From Sphingomonas sp. JUb134 (GTDB lineage: Bacteria; Pseudomonadota; Alphaproteobacteria; Sphingomonadales; Sphingomonadaceae), in NCBI RefSeq assembly GCF_004341505.2, contig NZ_SLYP02000001.1, positions 400,501 through 464,500 of the forward strand: a DNA stretch of 64,000 bases, in the 5' to 3' direction. Both the position numbers and the translations under genes were made by a program. How positions within the stretch are numbered: position 1 is the stretch's first letter; every line of letters starts with the position of its first letter. Below the pieces are notes generated by a model that was not told where the DNA came from, did no database searches, and worked only from the letters and a program-made list of their open reading frames with translations. This document shows positions 28,787 through 38,099 of this stretch, in pieces.

Positions 28787-29491
28787 ATGCACGCCATCCG
28801 CAACATCGTCGTTCTCACCGGCGCCGGCCTTTCCGCCGAAAGCGGCTTGGCGACCTTCCGCGGCCCCGGCGGCCTGTGGGAAGGGCATCGTGTCGAGGAC
28901 GTGTGCACGCCCGAGGCGCTGGCGCAGGATCCGGCACTGGTGCACCGCTTCTATGATGCGCGGCGGGAGGCGCTCGATACCGTGGAGCCCAACCCCGCGC
29001 ACCAGGCCCTAGCGCGCCTGGATGCCGCATGGGCGGGCGAGTTGCTGATCGTCACCCAGAACGTCGACGACCTGCACGAGCGCGCCGGTGCGCAACGGCT
29101 GCTGCACATGCACGGCGCGCTGCGCTCCGCCCTTTGCGCGGCGTGCGGCACCCGCATGCCGCACGAGGGCGCGCTGCCTCCGGGCAGCGGCTGCTCGGCA
29201 TGCGGCGCGGCGGCGTTACGCCCCGACATCGTCTTCTTCGGCGAGATGCCCTACGACATGGATCGCATCGAGGCGGCGCTCGCAGACGCGGACCTGTTCG
29301 TCTCCATCGGCACCTCCGGTGCGGTCTATCCCGCCGCCGGCTTCGTCCAAATGGCCGCGCACTTCGGCGCCGCTACCCTGGAACTCAACCTCGAACCCTC
29401 GGCCGGCAGCCACTGGTTTGAGGAAAGCCGCCTCGGCCCGGCAACCCGATTGGTGCCGGAGTGGGTCGAGGAACTGCTCGCCGGGCGCTGA
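28787..29491 (+). CDS. cobB: NAD-dependent protein deacylase (sirtuin, CobB type)
   Basis: 234-residue sirtuin that removes acetyl or succinyl groups from lysines using NAD+. Motifs in order: VLTGAGLSAESGLATFRG near residue 9, TQNVDDLHERAG near 91, the catalytic His in LHMHGALRS, two CxxC pairs (CAACG and CSACG) for zinc, and the NAD-contacting FFGEMPYDM and SIGTSGAVYPAA. The class III deacylase pair Tyr/Arg is suggested by FYDARREALD near residue 50. Monocistronic; era converges from the other side with three bases between. Confidence 0.94.
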   Translation: MHAIRNIVVLTGAGLSAESGLATFRGPGGLWEGHRVEDVCTPEALAQDPALVHRFYDARREALDTVEPNPAHQALARLDAAWAGELLIVTQNVDDLHERAGAQRLLHMHGALRSALCAACGTRMPHEGALPPGSGCSACGAAALRPDIVFFGEMPYDMDRIEAALADADLFVSIGTSGAVYPAAGFVQMAAHFGAATLELNLEPSAGSHWFEESRLGPATRLVPEWVEELLAGR

Positions 29492-29494
29492 GCC

Positions 29495-30397
29495 TCACTC
29501 CACCCAGTCGAGGCCGATGTCGCGATAGAGGGTGCGGTCCTCCTCCCAGTCGGGCTTCACCTTGACGTGGAGGTAGAGGTGGACGCGCACACCCATCAGC
29601 GTCTGGAGCTCGGCTCGCGCCTTGGCGCCGATTTCCTTGATGCGGGCCCCGCCCTTGCCCAGCACGATCGCGCGCTGGCTCTCGCGCCCGACCAGGATCT
29701 GCTGGTGGATCTCGACCGACCCGTCCTCGCGCTCCTTGTAGAGCTCGGTGTCGACCGCGATCGCATAGGGCAGCTCGGCGTGGAGCTGGTGGTAGATCTG
29801 CTCGCGGGTCATCTCCGCCGCCAGCATCCGGTCGGTGGCATCGGAGACCTGGTCCTCCGGGAAGTGCCACGGCCCTTCCGGCATGCGCGCGGCGAGCGCA
29901 GCCTTGAGCTCCGGCACGCCGTCGCCGGTTTGCGCGCTCACGAAGAAGGTCTCGTCGAAGCCCATCTGTTCGTTCAGGCGCGCGGCATGCGTCAGCAGGC
30001 GCGGCTTGTCGGCGATGTCGACCTTGTTGAGGATCAGAAGCTTGGGCTCGCGGCGGTGGGCGAGCCGCTCGGCGATGTCCGTCACCTTGGGGCCGAGGCC
30101 GCCCTTGGCATCCACCACGAAGGCGATGGCATCCGCGCCTTCGGCACCTTCCCAGGCGGCGGCGACCATCGCGCGGTCGAGCCGGCGGCGCGGATCGAAG
30201 ATGCCGGGCGTGTCGACCAGCAGCAGCTGCGTGTCGCCTTCGATGGCGATGCCCATCAGGCGGGTGCGCGTGGTCTGCGCCTTGGCGCTGGTGATCGCGA
30301 CCTTCTGGCCGACCATCGCGTTGACGAGCGTCGACTTGCCCGCATTGGGGGCGCCGACCACGGCAACGAGGCCACAGCGTTGGGTGGAGGGGTTCAT
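29495..30397 (-). CDS. era: GTPase Era
   Basis: 300-residue GTPase that binds the 3' end of 16S rRNA and assists 30S assembly. G1 is GAPNAGKSTLVNAM near residue 15, G2 lies in AQTTRTRLMG, G3 is DTPGIFDP, and G4 is LNKVDIAD. The C-terminal KH domain shows RESQRAIVLGKGGARIKEIG. A TTG at 30403 is two codons upstream of the preferred ATG at 30397. It follows rnc after a 70-base gap; lepB-rnc-era is the common alphaproteobacterial order. Confidence 0.96.
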   Translation of the reverse strand: MNPSTQRCGLVAVVGAPNAGKSTLVNAMVGQKVAITSAKAQTTRTRLMGIAIEGDTQLLLVDTPGIFDPRRRLDRAMVAAAWEGAEGADAIAFVVDAKGGLGPKVTDIAERLAHRREPKLLILNKVDIADKPRLLTHAARLNEQMGFDETFFVSAQTGDGVPELKAALAARMPEGPWHFPEDQVSDATDRMLAAEMTREQIYHQLHAELPYAIAVDTELYKEREDGSVEIHQQILVGRESQRAIVLGKGGARIKEIGAKARAELQTLMGVRVHLYLHVKVKPDWEEDRTLYRDIGLDWVE

Positions 30398-30467
30398 ATG
30401 CAAGCCTAAATGCTAAGAGAGAAATTGTGGGCCGCGAAGCCCGGCCGTGCAAGCCACCGCTGTCGCG

Positions 30468-31139
30468 TCAACGCTCCAGCTGGCGCAACAGCGCCTTGGC
30501 GGCGGCGGTTTCCGCCTCCTGCTTGGACGTACCCTGCGCGGACGCCTCGGCGAGCTTGCCGATCGACACCTTGACCGTGAATCGCGGCGCGTGGCCGGGC
30601 CCGGAGCGATCGACCACCGTATATTCGGGCGGGCGCCGGTCGTTTGCGGCTGCCCATTCCTGAAGCGCGGACTTGGGGTGCTTGGGCGCACGCACCTGTG
30701 TTTCGATGCGATCGGCCCAGATCCGGCGCACGAAGCCGCGCGTCGCCTCCAGCCCCGCCTCCAGATAGAAGGCGCCGATCAGCGCCTCCATCACGTCGCC
30801 GAGCACATTGTCGCTCTGCGTCGCGCCGTCGTCGCGCGCCTGCTTGCCGAGCCGCAGGTGCGGCACCGCGCCCAGTTCGCGCGCCAGTTCGGCGCACACC
30901 GCACCCGTCACCAGCGCGTTGATCCGCCGCGACAGCTTGCCCTCGGGCTCGTCCGGGAAGCGCTCGAACAGCCACTCCGCCATCAGCAGGCCGAGCACGC
31001 GATCGCCCAGGAATTCCAGTCGTTCGTAGCTTTCGCCGGCATGGCTGCCATGCGTCACCGCCCGCTCGAACAGCGGCAGCGGCAGGTCGTCGCGGCCGAA
31101 GGTGGCGGCGATCCAGGGGGCGAGCGGGGGCGTGCTCAG
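30468..31139 (-). CDS. rnc: Ribonuclease III
   Basis: About 223-residue double-strand-specific RNase. The catalytic signature ERLEFLGDRVLGLLMAE and second site DVMEALIGAFYLEAG are intact, and the C-terminal double-stranded RNA-binding domain ends in TSKQEAETAAAKALLRQL. The start is unusual: the frame has no ATG, GTG or TTG near the expected N-terminus (STPPLAPWIAATFG). The choices are a CTG at 31139 overlapping the lepB stop as CTGA, or a GTG at 31199 that would overlap lepB by 64 bases and add 20 residues. I annotate the former. Confidence 0.93.
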   Translation of the reverse strand: MSTPPLAPWIAATFGRDDLPLPLFERAVTHGSHAGESYERLEFLGDRVLGLLMAEWLFERFPDEPEGKLSRRINALVTGAVCAELARELGAVPHLRLGKQARDDGATQSDNVLGDVMEALIGAFYLEAGLEATRGFVRRIWADRIETQVRAPKHPKSALQEWAAANDRRPPEYTVVDRSGPGHAPRFTVKVSIGKLAEASAQGTSKQEAETAAAKALLRQLER

Positions 31140-31942
31140 AAGCCTTCCCCGATCCGATCGAAGCGCGCAGCGCTGACCCAGGTCCAGGGCAGCAGCCACT
31201 GCGCGCTGCCGTCGGTCGACCAGAAGTTGACCACCGCCTTGCCCTCCAAATTCTCCATCGGCACGAAGCCGATGCCCTGGTTCGGCATCGCGGGGAAGCG
31301 GCTGTCGGCGCTGTCGTCGCGGTTGTCGCCCATCAGGAAGACATGCCCCGCGGGCACCGTGTAGACGCCGGTGTCGTCGGCGGGCGTCTCCGCCTGGTCG
31401 AGCACGCGATAGCGCTTGCCGTTGGGAAGCGTCTCCTCGAACTGGGGATAGCGGCAGATCGGCTTGCCGGCCGCATCCTCGTCCTGGAACTCGAACTGGC
31501 AGCCGAAGTTCGGCGACACCGGCAGCACGAAGTCGGCGATGCGCTGCTTCGGGATCGGCTTTCCGTTCAGGAACAGCTGGCCGCGCTGCATCTGCACGCG
31601 GTCGCCGGGCAGGCCGATCACGCGCTTGACCCAATTGTCCTCGGCGGTCGGCGGTGCCTTGAACACCACCACGTCGCCCCGCTCGGGTGTGCTTGCGAAC
31701 ACGCGCCCGGGGATCAGCGGCAGGCTCCACGGCAGGCTGTGGCGCGAATAGCCATAGTTCCACTTGGTGATGAACAGATAGTCGCCGACCAGCAACCGCG
31801 GGAGCATCGAGCCCGACGGGATGTTGAAGGGCGAGAAGAAGAAGCTGCGGATCACGAACACGAAGATCGCGAGCTTCACGAAAAACAGCACCGTCTCGCG
31901 CAGTTCGGAGCGCTGGCGACGGGCGGCGGGTTTGCTGGCCAT
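31136..31942 (-). CDS. lepB: Signal peptidase I
   Basis: 268-residue inner-membrane serine protease that cleaves signal peptides after export. One N-terminal membrane helix (ETVLFFVKLAIFVFVIRSFF) precedes the catalytic Ser in NIPSGSMLPRLLVGD and the catalytic Lys in NWVKRVIGLPGDRV. The box GDNRDDSADSR confirms the family. The ATG at 31942 fits. It is divergent from pgi and heads the lepB-rnc-era unit. Confidence 0.96.
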   Translation of the reverse strand: MASKPAARRQRSELRETVLFFVKLAIFVFVIRSFFFSPFNIPSGSMLPRLLVGDYLFITKWNYGYSRHSLPWSLPLIPGRVFASTPERGDVVVFKAPPTAEDNWVKRVIGLPGDRVQMQRGQLFLNGKPIPKQRIADFVLPVSPNFGCQFEFQDEDAAGKPICRYPQFEETLPNGKRYRVLDQAETPADDTGVYTVPAGHVFLMGDNRDDSADSRFPAMPNQGIGFVPMENLEGKAVVNFWSTDGSAQWLLPWTWVSAARFDRIGEGF

Positions 31943-32056
31943 GGCGCCTGCTGTGCGGGGGACTCCTGCCCACGTCAACCCAGGCTGTTGGGGAGTAGCG
32001 GAGCGGCCTGTGCCGCGCTAGGTCGCGCCACGACGACGGCTTGAAGGAGAAAACGC

Positions 32057-33556
32057 ATGACGGACACCGCCTGGCAGGCCGTGGAGGCACTGGCGCCCAA
32101 GCGCCTGACCGAGTTGTTTGCAGCCGAGCCGGACCGGCTCGAGGCGCTGACGCTCGACGTCGCCGGCATTCATTTCGACTGGTCCAAGACGCACCTCGAC
32201 GCAGCCGGGCTCCAGGCGTTCGCGCAGCTGGCCGATGCCGCCGGCCTCGCCGCACGCCGGGACGCGCTGTTCGCGGGCGAGCCGGTCAACGTGACCGAGG
32301 GCCGCGCCGCCGAGCATGCGGCCCAGCGCGGCGAAGGCCATCCGGAGAGTGTCGCCCAGGCGCGCGGCTTCCACGCCCGCATGCGTGCCCTCATCGACGC
32401 GATCGAGGCCGACGCACTGGGTCCGATCCGGCACGTGCTGCACATCGGCATCGGCGGCTCGGCGCTCGGTCCCGACCTGCTCATGGACGCGCTCGGCCGC
32501 GATTCGGACCGCTACGACGTGGCGATCGTCTCCAACGTCGACGGTCTCGCGCTGGAGGAAGCGATCGAGGATTTCGATCCCGATGCGACGCTGCTGGTGA
32601 TCGCGTCCAAGACCTTCACCACCACCGAGACGATGCTCAATGCAGAGAGCGCGATCGGCTGGATGACCGAGAATGGCGTCGCGGACCCTTATGGCAAGGT
32701 GATCGCGCTGACGGCGAACCCCGAGCAGGCGATCGCATGGGGCGTCGACGAGACCCGCGTGCTTCCGTTCTCGGAAAGCGTCGGCGGCCGCTATTCACTG
32801 TGGTCGTCGATCGGCTTCCCGGCCGCGATCGGCCTTGGCTGGGACGTGTTCGAGGAACTGCTGGAGGGCGCGGCCGAGATGGACCGCCACTTCCGCCTAG
32901 CCGAGCCGCTGCGCAACGCGCCGGTGCTCGCGGCCTTTGCCGACCTCTACTACACCCAGGTCCGCCACGCCGAGACCCGCGCCACCTTCGCCTATGACGA
33001 GCGGCTGCGGCTGCTGCCCTCCTATCTCCAGCAGCTGGAGATGGAGTCGAACGGCAAGCGCGTGACCGCCGACGGCACGCCCGTCACTCGCCCGACCGCG
33101 CCGATCACCTGGGGCGGCGTCGGCACCGACGCGCAGCATGCGGTGTTCCAGCTGCTCCACCAGGGCACCCACCTGGTGCCGGTCGAGTTCATCGCCGCGA
33201 TCGAGCCGGGCGATGTGCTGAGCGAAGCGCATCACCGCCAGCTGCTGCTGAATGCGCTGGCCCAGGGCGCGGCGCTGATGGCCGGCCGCGACAACGAGGA
33301 CCAGGCGCGCGCCTATCCGGGCGACCGGCCGTCGTCGACGCTGCTGCTGGACCAGGTGGACGCCCGCACGCTGGGCGCGCTGATCGCCTTCTACGAGCAC
33401 CGCACCTTCGTCAGCGCGGCACTGCTGGGCATCAACCCATTCGACCAGTTCGGCGTCGAGCTCGGCAAGGAAATGGCCAAGGCGGCGGACAAGGGTGGCC
33501 AGGCGTTCGACGCTTCCACGACGGACCTGCTCCGCCGCGCCGGTCTCGCCGGCTGA
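32057..33556 (+). CDS. pgi: Glucose-6-phosphate isomerase
   Basis: 499-residue cytosolic enzyme that interconverts glucose-6-phosphate and fructose-6-phosphate. Family signatures appear as SVGGRYSLWSSIGFPAAIG (near residue 240) and GINPFDQFGVELGKEMAKAA near the C-terminus. The substrate-binding GIGGSALGPDLL is near 133. The start ATG at 32057 has a GGAG site upstream (GAAGGAGAAAACGC). A stem-loop terminator follows at 33571-33608. It supplies intermediates for the Entner-Doudoroff route and for sugar nucleotide precursors. Confidence 0.97.
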   Translation: MTDTAWQAVEALAPKRLTELFAAEPDRLEALTLDVAGIHFDWSKTHLDAAGLQAFAQLADAAGLAARRDALFAGEPVNVTEGRAAEHAAQRGEGHPESVAQARGFHARMRALIDAIEADALGPIRHVLHIGIGGSALGPDLLMDALGRDSDRYDVAIVSNVDGLALEEAIEDFDPDATLLVIASKTFTTTETMLNAESAIGWMTENGVADPYGKVIALTANPEQAIAWGVDETRVLPFSESVGGRYSLWSSIGFPAAIGLGWDVFEELLEGAAEMDRHFRLAEPLRNAPVLAAFADLYYTQVRHAETRATFAYDERLRLLPSYLQQLEMESNGKRVTADGTPVTRPTAPITWGGVGTDAQHAVFQLLHQGTHLVPVEFIAAIEPGDVLSEAHHRQLLLNALAQGAALMAGRDNEDQARAYPGDRPSSTLLLDQVDARTLGALIAFYEHRTFVSAALLGINPFDQFGVELGKEMAKAADKGGQAFDASTTDLLRRAGLAG

Positions 33557-33570
33557 TCGACGCAGCCGAT

Positions 33571-33608
33571 CGGCGTGAGGAAGGCATTGCGCCACCCTCA
33601 CGCCGTTT
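33571..33608 (+). terminator. Terminator of pgi
   Basis: A perfect 10-bp stem (CGGCGTGAGG at 33571-33580 with 33596-33605, 15-nt loop) begins 14 bases after the pgi stop and is followed by TTT. The T run is short, so termination may be partial, allowing some read-through into the glutathione reductase gene. Confidence 0.7.
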
Positions 33609-33667
33609 CCGCGTTATAGAGGCAGTTCCTTCGCGCCCTTCCGCGCACCTTCCTGCAGGCGAGCATC

Positions 33668-35017
33668 ATGGCAGACTTTGACTACGACCTCTTCGTCATC
33701 GGTGCCGGCTCCGGCGGCGTGCGCGCCGCGCGCGTCTCCGCAGCGCATGGCGCCAAGGTGGCGATCGCCGAGGAATATCGCGTCGGCGGCACCTGCGTGA
33801 TCCGCGGCTGCGTGCCCAAGAAGCTGCTCGTCTATGGCGCGCACTTCGCCGAGGACCTGCGCGATGCCAAGCAGTTCGGCTGGGACGTGCCGGAGCCGTG
33901 CGCGTTCAGCTGGCCGCGGCTTCGCGACAATGTGCTGAGTGAGGTCGATCGGATCAACAAAGCCTATACCGCCACCCTCACCAACCATGGCGTCGAGATC
34001 ATCGGCGAGCGCGCCACCGTCTCCGGCCCCCATTCGGTGACGCTGGCCTCCGGCCGCACGATCACGGCCGGCAAGATCCTGGTGGCGGTCGGCGCGCGTC
34101 CGGCGATCCCCGTCTGCCAGGGCCATGAGCATGGCATCACCTCCAACGAGGCGTTTCACCTCGACGCGGTGCCCAAGCGCATCCTGATCGCCGGTGCCGG
34201 CTATATCGCCAACGAATTCGCCGGCATCTTCAACGAGTTCGGCAGCAAGGTCACGCTGATCAACCGCAGCGACGTGATCCTGCGCGGCTATGACGAATCC
34301 ATCCGCGACCGGCTGCTCCAGATCTCGATGCTCAAGGGCATCGACTTCCGCTTCCATGCCGAGTTCGAAGGCATCGAGAAGGGCGAGGACGGCTGCCTCA
34401 CCGTCACCATGTCGAACCACGAGCCGATCACGGTCGATTGCGTGCTGTTCGCCACCGGCCGCGTTCCCAACACCGAAGGGCTCGGGCTTGAGGCGGCCGG
34501 AGTCGAGCTGGACGACAAGGGCGCGATCAAGGTCGACGCGGACAGCAAGTCGAGCTGCGACAGCATCTATGCGGTGGGCGACGTCACCAACCGGGTGCAG
34601 CTGACGCCTGTGGCGATCCGCGAGGGGCAGGCGTTCGCCGACACCGTGTTCGGCGGCAAGCCGCACCGCGTCGATTACGAGAACATCCCCGCCGCCGTGT
34701 TCAGCCACCCGCCGATGGCGGGCGTCGGTATGACGGAGGCGCAGGCCAAGAACAAGCTCGGCTCGGTGAAGGTCTACCAGTCGGACTTTCGCCCGATGAA
34801 GAACGTGCTCGCCGGCCGCAACGAGCGCGCGCTCTACAAGATGATCTGCGAGAGCGAGACCGGCCGGGTCGTGGGGCTGCACATGATCGGCCCGGACTCG
34901 CCCGAGATTCTGCAGGCCGCCGCGATCGCGGTGAAGGCCGGCCTCACCAAGGACGACTTCGACCAGACGGTGGCGCTCCACCCGAGCATGGCCGAGGAAC
35001 TGGTGCTGATGCGCTGA
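33668..35017 (+). CDS. gor: Glutathione-disulfide reductase
   Basis: 449-residue FAD flavoenzyme that regenerates reduced glutathione with NADPH. FAD-binding motif GAGSGGVRAARVSAAHG is at the N-terminus; the redox-active disulfide lies in GGTCVIRGCVPKK (residues about 40-52). The second nucleotide motif GAGYIANEFAGIF with the following RSDVILRGYD supplies the basic residues for NADPH selectivity. The C-terminal catalytic His-Glu pair is in VALHPSMAEELVLM. It lacks the arginine/cysteine pattern of mercuric reductases or lipoamide dehydrogenases. Confidence 0.96.
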   Translation: MADFDYDLFVIGAGSGGVRAARVSAAHGAKVAIAEEYRVGGTCVIRGCVPKKLLVYGAHFAEDLRDAKQFGWDVPEPCAFSWPRLRDNVLSEVDRINKAYTATLTNHGVEIIGERATVSGPHSVTLASGRTITAGKILVAVGARPAIPVCQGHEHGITSNEAFHLDAVPKRILIAGAGYIANEFAGIFNEFGSKVTLINRSDVILRGYDESIRDRLLQISMLKGIDFRFHAEFEGIEKGEDGCLTVTMSNHEPITVDCVLFATGRVPNTEGLGLEAAGVELDDKGAIKVDADSKSSCDSIYAVGDVTNRVQLTPVAIREGQAFADTVFGGKPHRVDYENIPAAVFSHPPMAGVGMTEAQAKNKLGSVKVYQSDFRPMKNVLAGRNERALYKMICESETGRVVGLHMIGPDSPEILQAAAIAVKAGLTKDDFDQTVALHPSMAEELVLMR

Positions 35018-35068
35018 ACGGGCGAGGCCTCGAGCCCCGGAGGAAACCGTTGGTGCTGAGTTGGGGCT

Positions 35069-35136
35069 GAGCGAAGTCGAAGACCCGTATCGAAGCACCT
35101 GAGCAGGTCCTTCGATACGCCAATTCGACTTCGCTC
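35069..35136. repeat. Nested cruciform-type inverted repeat (family C)
   Basis: Three nested arms: GAGCGAAGTCGAA (35069-35081) with 35124-35136 (13 of 13), CGTATCGAAG (35086-35095) with 35110-35119 (10 of 10), and ACCT (35097-35100) with AGGT (35105-35108). It lies 51 bases downstream of the glutathione reductase stop and 43 before the convergent symporter stop. It resembles sphingomonad-type intergenic repeats carrying a TGAGCGAAGTCGAAG core. Confidence 0.85.
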
Positions 35137-35179
35137 GATGGCTACTCAGGACAAACGGATCGCATTGCGATTGTCTGTC

Positions 35180-36463
35180 CTAGCGAGCCGGCACCTCATC
35201 CCCCGAGAGCAGCGCGTCCGACCCGGTCCGCGCAGCACCGCCAGCGACCCGCTCGGAGATCACGCTGGTCACCGCCAGGTTCATCGTCACGTTGCCGAGC
35301 GTGCGGACCAGGTCGGGGAAAGTCTCCACCGCCACCAGCAGCGCAAGCGGCTCGACCGGCACGCCCATGGCGATGCCGATCGGCGCGATCGACGAGACGA
35401 AGCTGATCTGGCCCGGGAGGCTCGCCGCACCCATGGTGGTGATCGCGCCCGCGGCGATACCGGCCGCGATCTGCCCGGCGCCCAGGTGGACGCCGAAGAC
35501 ATGCGCGACATAGACCGCGACCGCGACGTTCATCGCCGGCCCGGTCGCGCGGAACAGCGCCACCGCCATCGGCAGCACCACGCCGGAGGTGGCGACAGGC
35601 ACCCCCGCCTCCTCGGATCCGCGCAGCATCGCCGGCAGCGAGGCGAGCGAGGACTGGGTGCTGATCGCCACCGCCTGTGCTGGCGCCGTCGCGCGCAGGA
35701 AGCGGCCGAGGGACACACGCCCGCCAAACATCGCCAGCGGATAGGCGAGCAGCCACACCACCATGCCGACCGCCATCACGATCAGCACATAGTGCACCAG
35801 CGCACCGAACGCCGCAGTCCCCGCCCGCGCGCCGACGACATAGCCGAGCGCGAACACGCCGACAGGCCCGAGCCACAGCACCCAGCGGATGACGATCAGC
35901 ATCGTGTCGGCGAGCCCCTGGAACAGCCGCACCAGCAACTGGCGCGGATCGCCCGAGAGCCGGGTGAGCGCAAAGGCGAACACCAGGGTGAACAGGATCA
36001 GGGGCAGGAACTGGTCGTTCGCCGCGGCCGCGATCGGGTTGGTCGGCACGATCGCGACCAGGAACTGAGTGAAGGGCGGAACCTCCGCCGTGGGGCCCGC
36101 CTGGCCGAAGGTCCCGCGCAGGGCGCCGGCTGCCGTGTCCGACAGCGGAAACCAGTCGAGCAGCCCCAGGGTGACGCCTGCGCCCAATGCCGAAGAGGTC
36201 CAGAGGATCACGACGAACAACAGGATCGATCGGGTCGCAATCCGGCCGGCGCGCGCGGCTTCCGCGGTCTGGGCGACGCCGGTCACCAGCAGCGCAACCA
36301 CCAGCGGGACGATCGTCATGCGCAGCGCGTTGAGCCAGGCGGTGCCGATCGGCTCCGCCCAGGCGATGCCCGCGACCGCGGTGCCGGGCGCCTGGGCGGC
36401 GAGGATCACCCCCAGCGCCAGTCCCGCCACCAGTCCGGTCAGAATACGTGCCGCTTGCGACAT
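35180..36463 (-). CDS. Dicarboxylate/amino acid:cation symporter (DAACS family)
   Basis: 427-residue membrane transporter of the glutamate/C4-dicarboxylate type. About eight membrane segments and two re-entrant loops are inferred. The characteristic serine-rich HP1 motif is [20 protein letters not shown] (variant of SSSATLP), and the ion-binding TM7 and HP2 regions follow in [18 protein letters not shown] and [20 protein letters not shown]. Substrate, aspartate, glutamate or C4 acid, is not resolved. It is divergent from glmM with 71 bases between starts. Confidence 0.9.
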   Translation of the reverse strand: MSQAARILTGLVAGLALGVILAAQAPGTAVAGIAWAEPIGTAWLNALRMTIVPLVVALLVTGVAQTAEAARAGRIATRSILLFVVILWTSSALGAGVTLGLLDWFPLSDTAAGALRGTFGQAGPTAEVPPFTQFLVAIVPTNPIAAAANDQFLPLILFTLVFAFALTRLSGDPRQLLVRLFQGLADTMLIVIRWVLWLGPVGVFALGYVVGARAGTAAFGALVHYVLIVMAVGMVVWLLAYPLAMFGGRVSLGRFLRATAPAQAVAISTQSSLASLPAMLRGSEEAGVPVATSGVVLPMAVALFRATGPAMNVAVAVYVAHVFGVHLGAGQIAAGIAAGAITTMGAASLPGQISFVSSIAPIGIAMGVPVEPLALLVAVETFPDLVRTLGNVTMNLAVTSVISERVAGGAARTGSDALLSGDEVPAR

Positions 36464-36534
36464 GCTCGCCCTTCGTCAAAACGCGCGCTATCCACGCCGA
36501 TCACGAGCGGCACAACCTGAGGGCAGCTGAGCCG

Positions 36535-37875
36535 ATGGCAAGAAAATATTTCGGCACCGACGGCATTCGCGGCGCCACCAACCAGTCGCCGATGACCGCC
36601 GAGATGGCGATGAAGGTCGGCATGGCCGCCGGCGCGCACTTCCGCCGGGGCGACCACCGCCACCGCGTGGTGATCGGCAAGGACACGCGCCTTTCCGGCT
36701 ATATGCTCGAAAACGCCATGGTCGCGGGCTTCACCTCGGTCGGCATGGACGTGGTGCTGGTAGGGCCGATGCCGACGCCGGCCGTCGCGATGCTCACCAC
36801 CTCGATGCGCGCCGACCTGGGCGTGATGATCTCGGCGAGCCACAACCCCTACGCGGACAATGGCATCAAGCTGTTCGGCCCGGACGGCTTCAAGCTTTCC
36901 GATGCCGACGAGGCGGCGATCGAGGCGCTGATCGACGGGCAGGTCCCGCTCGCACCTTCGGCCGAGATCGGCCGCGCCCGCCGCGTCGAGGACGCACGAG
37001 GCCGCTACATCCACTTCGCCAAGTCCACCTTCCCCGAGGAACTTCGCCTGGACGGGCTGAAGGTCGTGGTCGATTGCGCCAACGGTGCCGCCTATCAGGT
37101 CGCCCCTTCCGCGCTGTGGGAGCTGGGGGCCGAGGTGGTCGCGATCGGCGTCACTCCCAATGGCAAGAACATCAACGACGGGGTCGGCTCGACCGCGCCG
37201 GCACTGCTCGCTGAGACGGTGGTCGCGTCCGGCGCCGCGATCGGCATCGCGCTCGACGGTGACGCCGACCGGCTGATCGTGGTCGACGAAACCGGCCGCG
37301 TGATCGACGGCGACCAGCTGATGGCCACCATCGCCGCGGGCTGGGCGCGCCAGGGCCGGCTGAAGGGCGGCGGCCTGGTCACCACCGTCATGTCCAACCT
37401 CGGCCTCGAACGCCACCTCGCCGCCCAGGGGCTCGGCATGGTGCGCACCAAGGTCGGCGACCGCCACGTGCTCGAGAAGATGCGTGCGTCCGGCTACAAT
37501 GTCGGCGGCGAACAGTCCGGCCACATCATCCTGTCCGACTATGCGACCACCGGCGACGGGCTGGTGGCAGCCCTCCAGGTGCTCGCCGAAGTCACCCGCG
37601 CCGGCGCTCCGGCAAGCGAGGTTCTGCACCGCTTCGATCCGCTGCCCCAGCTGCTGCGCAACGTGCGTTTCGCCGGCGGCAAGCCGCTGGAGGACACGCG
37701 TGTCACCGACATCATCACCGCGGCCGAGGCCGAACTGGCCGGCCGCGGCCGGCTGGTCATCCGCCCGTCGGGCACCGAGCCGGTGATCCGGGTGATGGCC
37801 GAGGGCGATGATCGCGCGCAGGTGGAAGCGGTGGTGACGCGCATCTGCGACGCCGTGCAGAAAGCGGCGGCCTGA
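36535..37875 (+). CDS. glmM: Phosphoglucosamine mutase
   Basis: 446-residue enzyme that converts glucosamine-6-phosphate to glucosamine-1-phosphate for UDP-GlcNAc, peptidoglycan and LPS. The phosphoserine loop is [18 protein letters not shown] (Ser near residue 103), the metal-binding loop is [12 protein letters not shown], and the C-terminal phosphate-binding loop is [14 protein letters not shown]. The start at 36535 gives [13 protein letters not shown]. The stop overlaps the DUF1272 start by one base (TGATG). It heads a run of coupled genes: DUF1272, thiD-VOC and rnhB. Confidence 0.97.
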   Translation: MARKYFGTDGIRGATNQSPMTAEMAMKVGMAAGAHFRRGDHRHRVVIGKDTRLSGYMLENAMVAGFTSVGMDVVLVGPMPTPAVAMLTTSMRADLGVMISASHNPYADNGIKLFGPDGFKLSDADEAAIEALIDGQVPLAPSAEIGRARRVEDARGRYIHFAKSTFPEELRLDGLKVVVDCANGAAYQVAPSALWELGAEVVAIGVTPNGKNINDGVGSTAPALLAETVVASGAAIGIALDGDADRLIVVDETGRVIDGDQLMATIAAGWARQGRLKGGGLVTTVMSNLGLERHLAAQGLGMVRTKVGDRHVLEKMRASGYNVGGEQSGHIILSDYATTGDGLVAALQVLAEVTRAGAPASEVLHRFDPLPQLLRNVRFAGGKPLEDTRVTDIITAAEAELAGRGRLVIRPSGTEPVIRVMAEGDDRAQVEAVVTRICDAVQKAAA

Positions 37876-38099
37876 TGCTGGAGATGCGGCCCGACTGCGA
37901 ACGCTGCGGCACCGACCTGCCCGCCGACCAGGGCGGCGCGTTCATCTGCTCGTTCGAATGCACCTTCTGCGCGGAATGCGCGGACGACCTGGACGAGCAT
38001 TGCCCCAATTGCGGCGGCGAACTGCTCGACCGGCCCGCCCGCGTCGGAAAGGCGCTGAAGGACCATCCCGCCTCCACCGAGCGGCGGTACGCGGCGTGA
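37875..38099 (+). CDS. DUF1272 small zinc-binding protein
   Basis: 74-residue protein with eight cysteines in four pairs: CERC, CSFEC followed by TFCAEC, and CPNC, which suggest two zinc sites in a treble-clef-like fold. This matches DUF1272, whose function is unknown. It is translationally coupled to glmM upstream (TGATG) and overlaps thiD downstream (GTGA), so it is co-expressed with both. Confidence 0.88.
   Translation: MLEMRPDCERCGTDLPADQGGAFICSFECTFCAECADDLDEHCPNCGGELLDRPARVGKALKDHPASTERRYAA

Noticed and set aside
33614..35098. Minus-strand open frame of about 490 codons
   Set aside because: Antisense to the glutathione reductase gene, which has all catalytic motifs; the frame is a codon-bias shadow.
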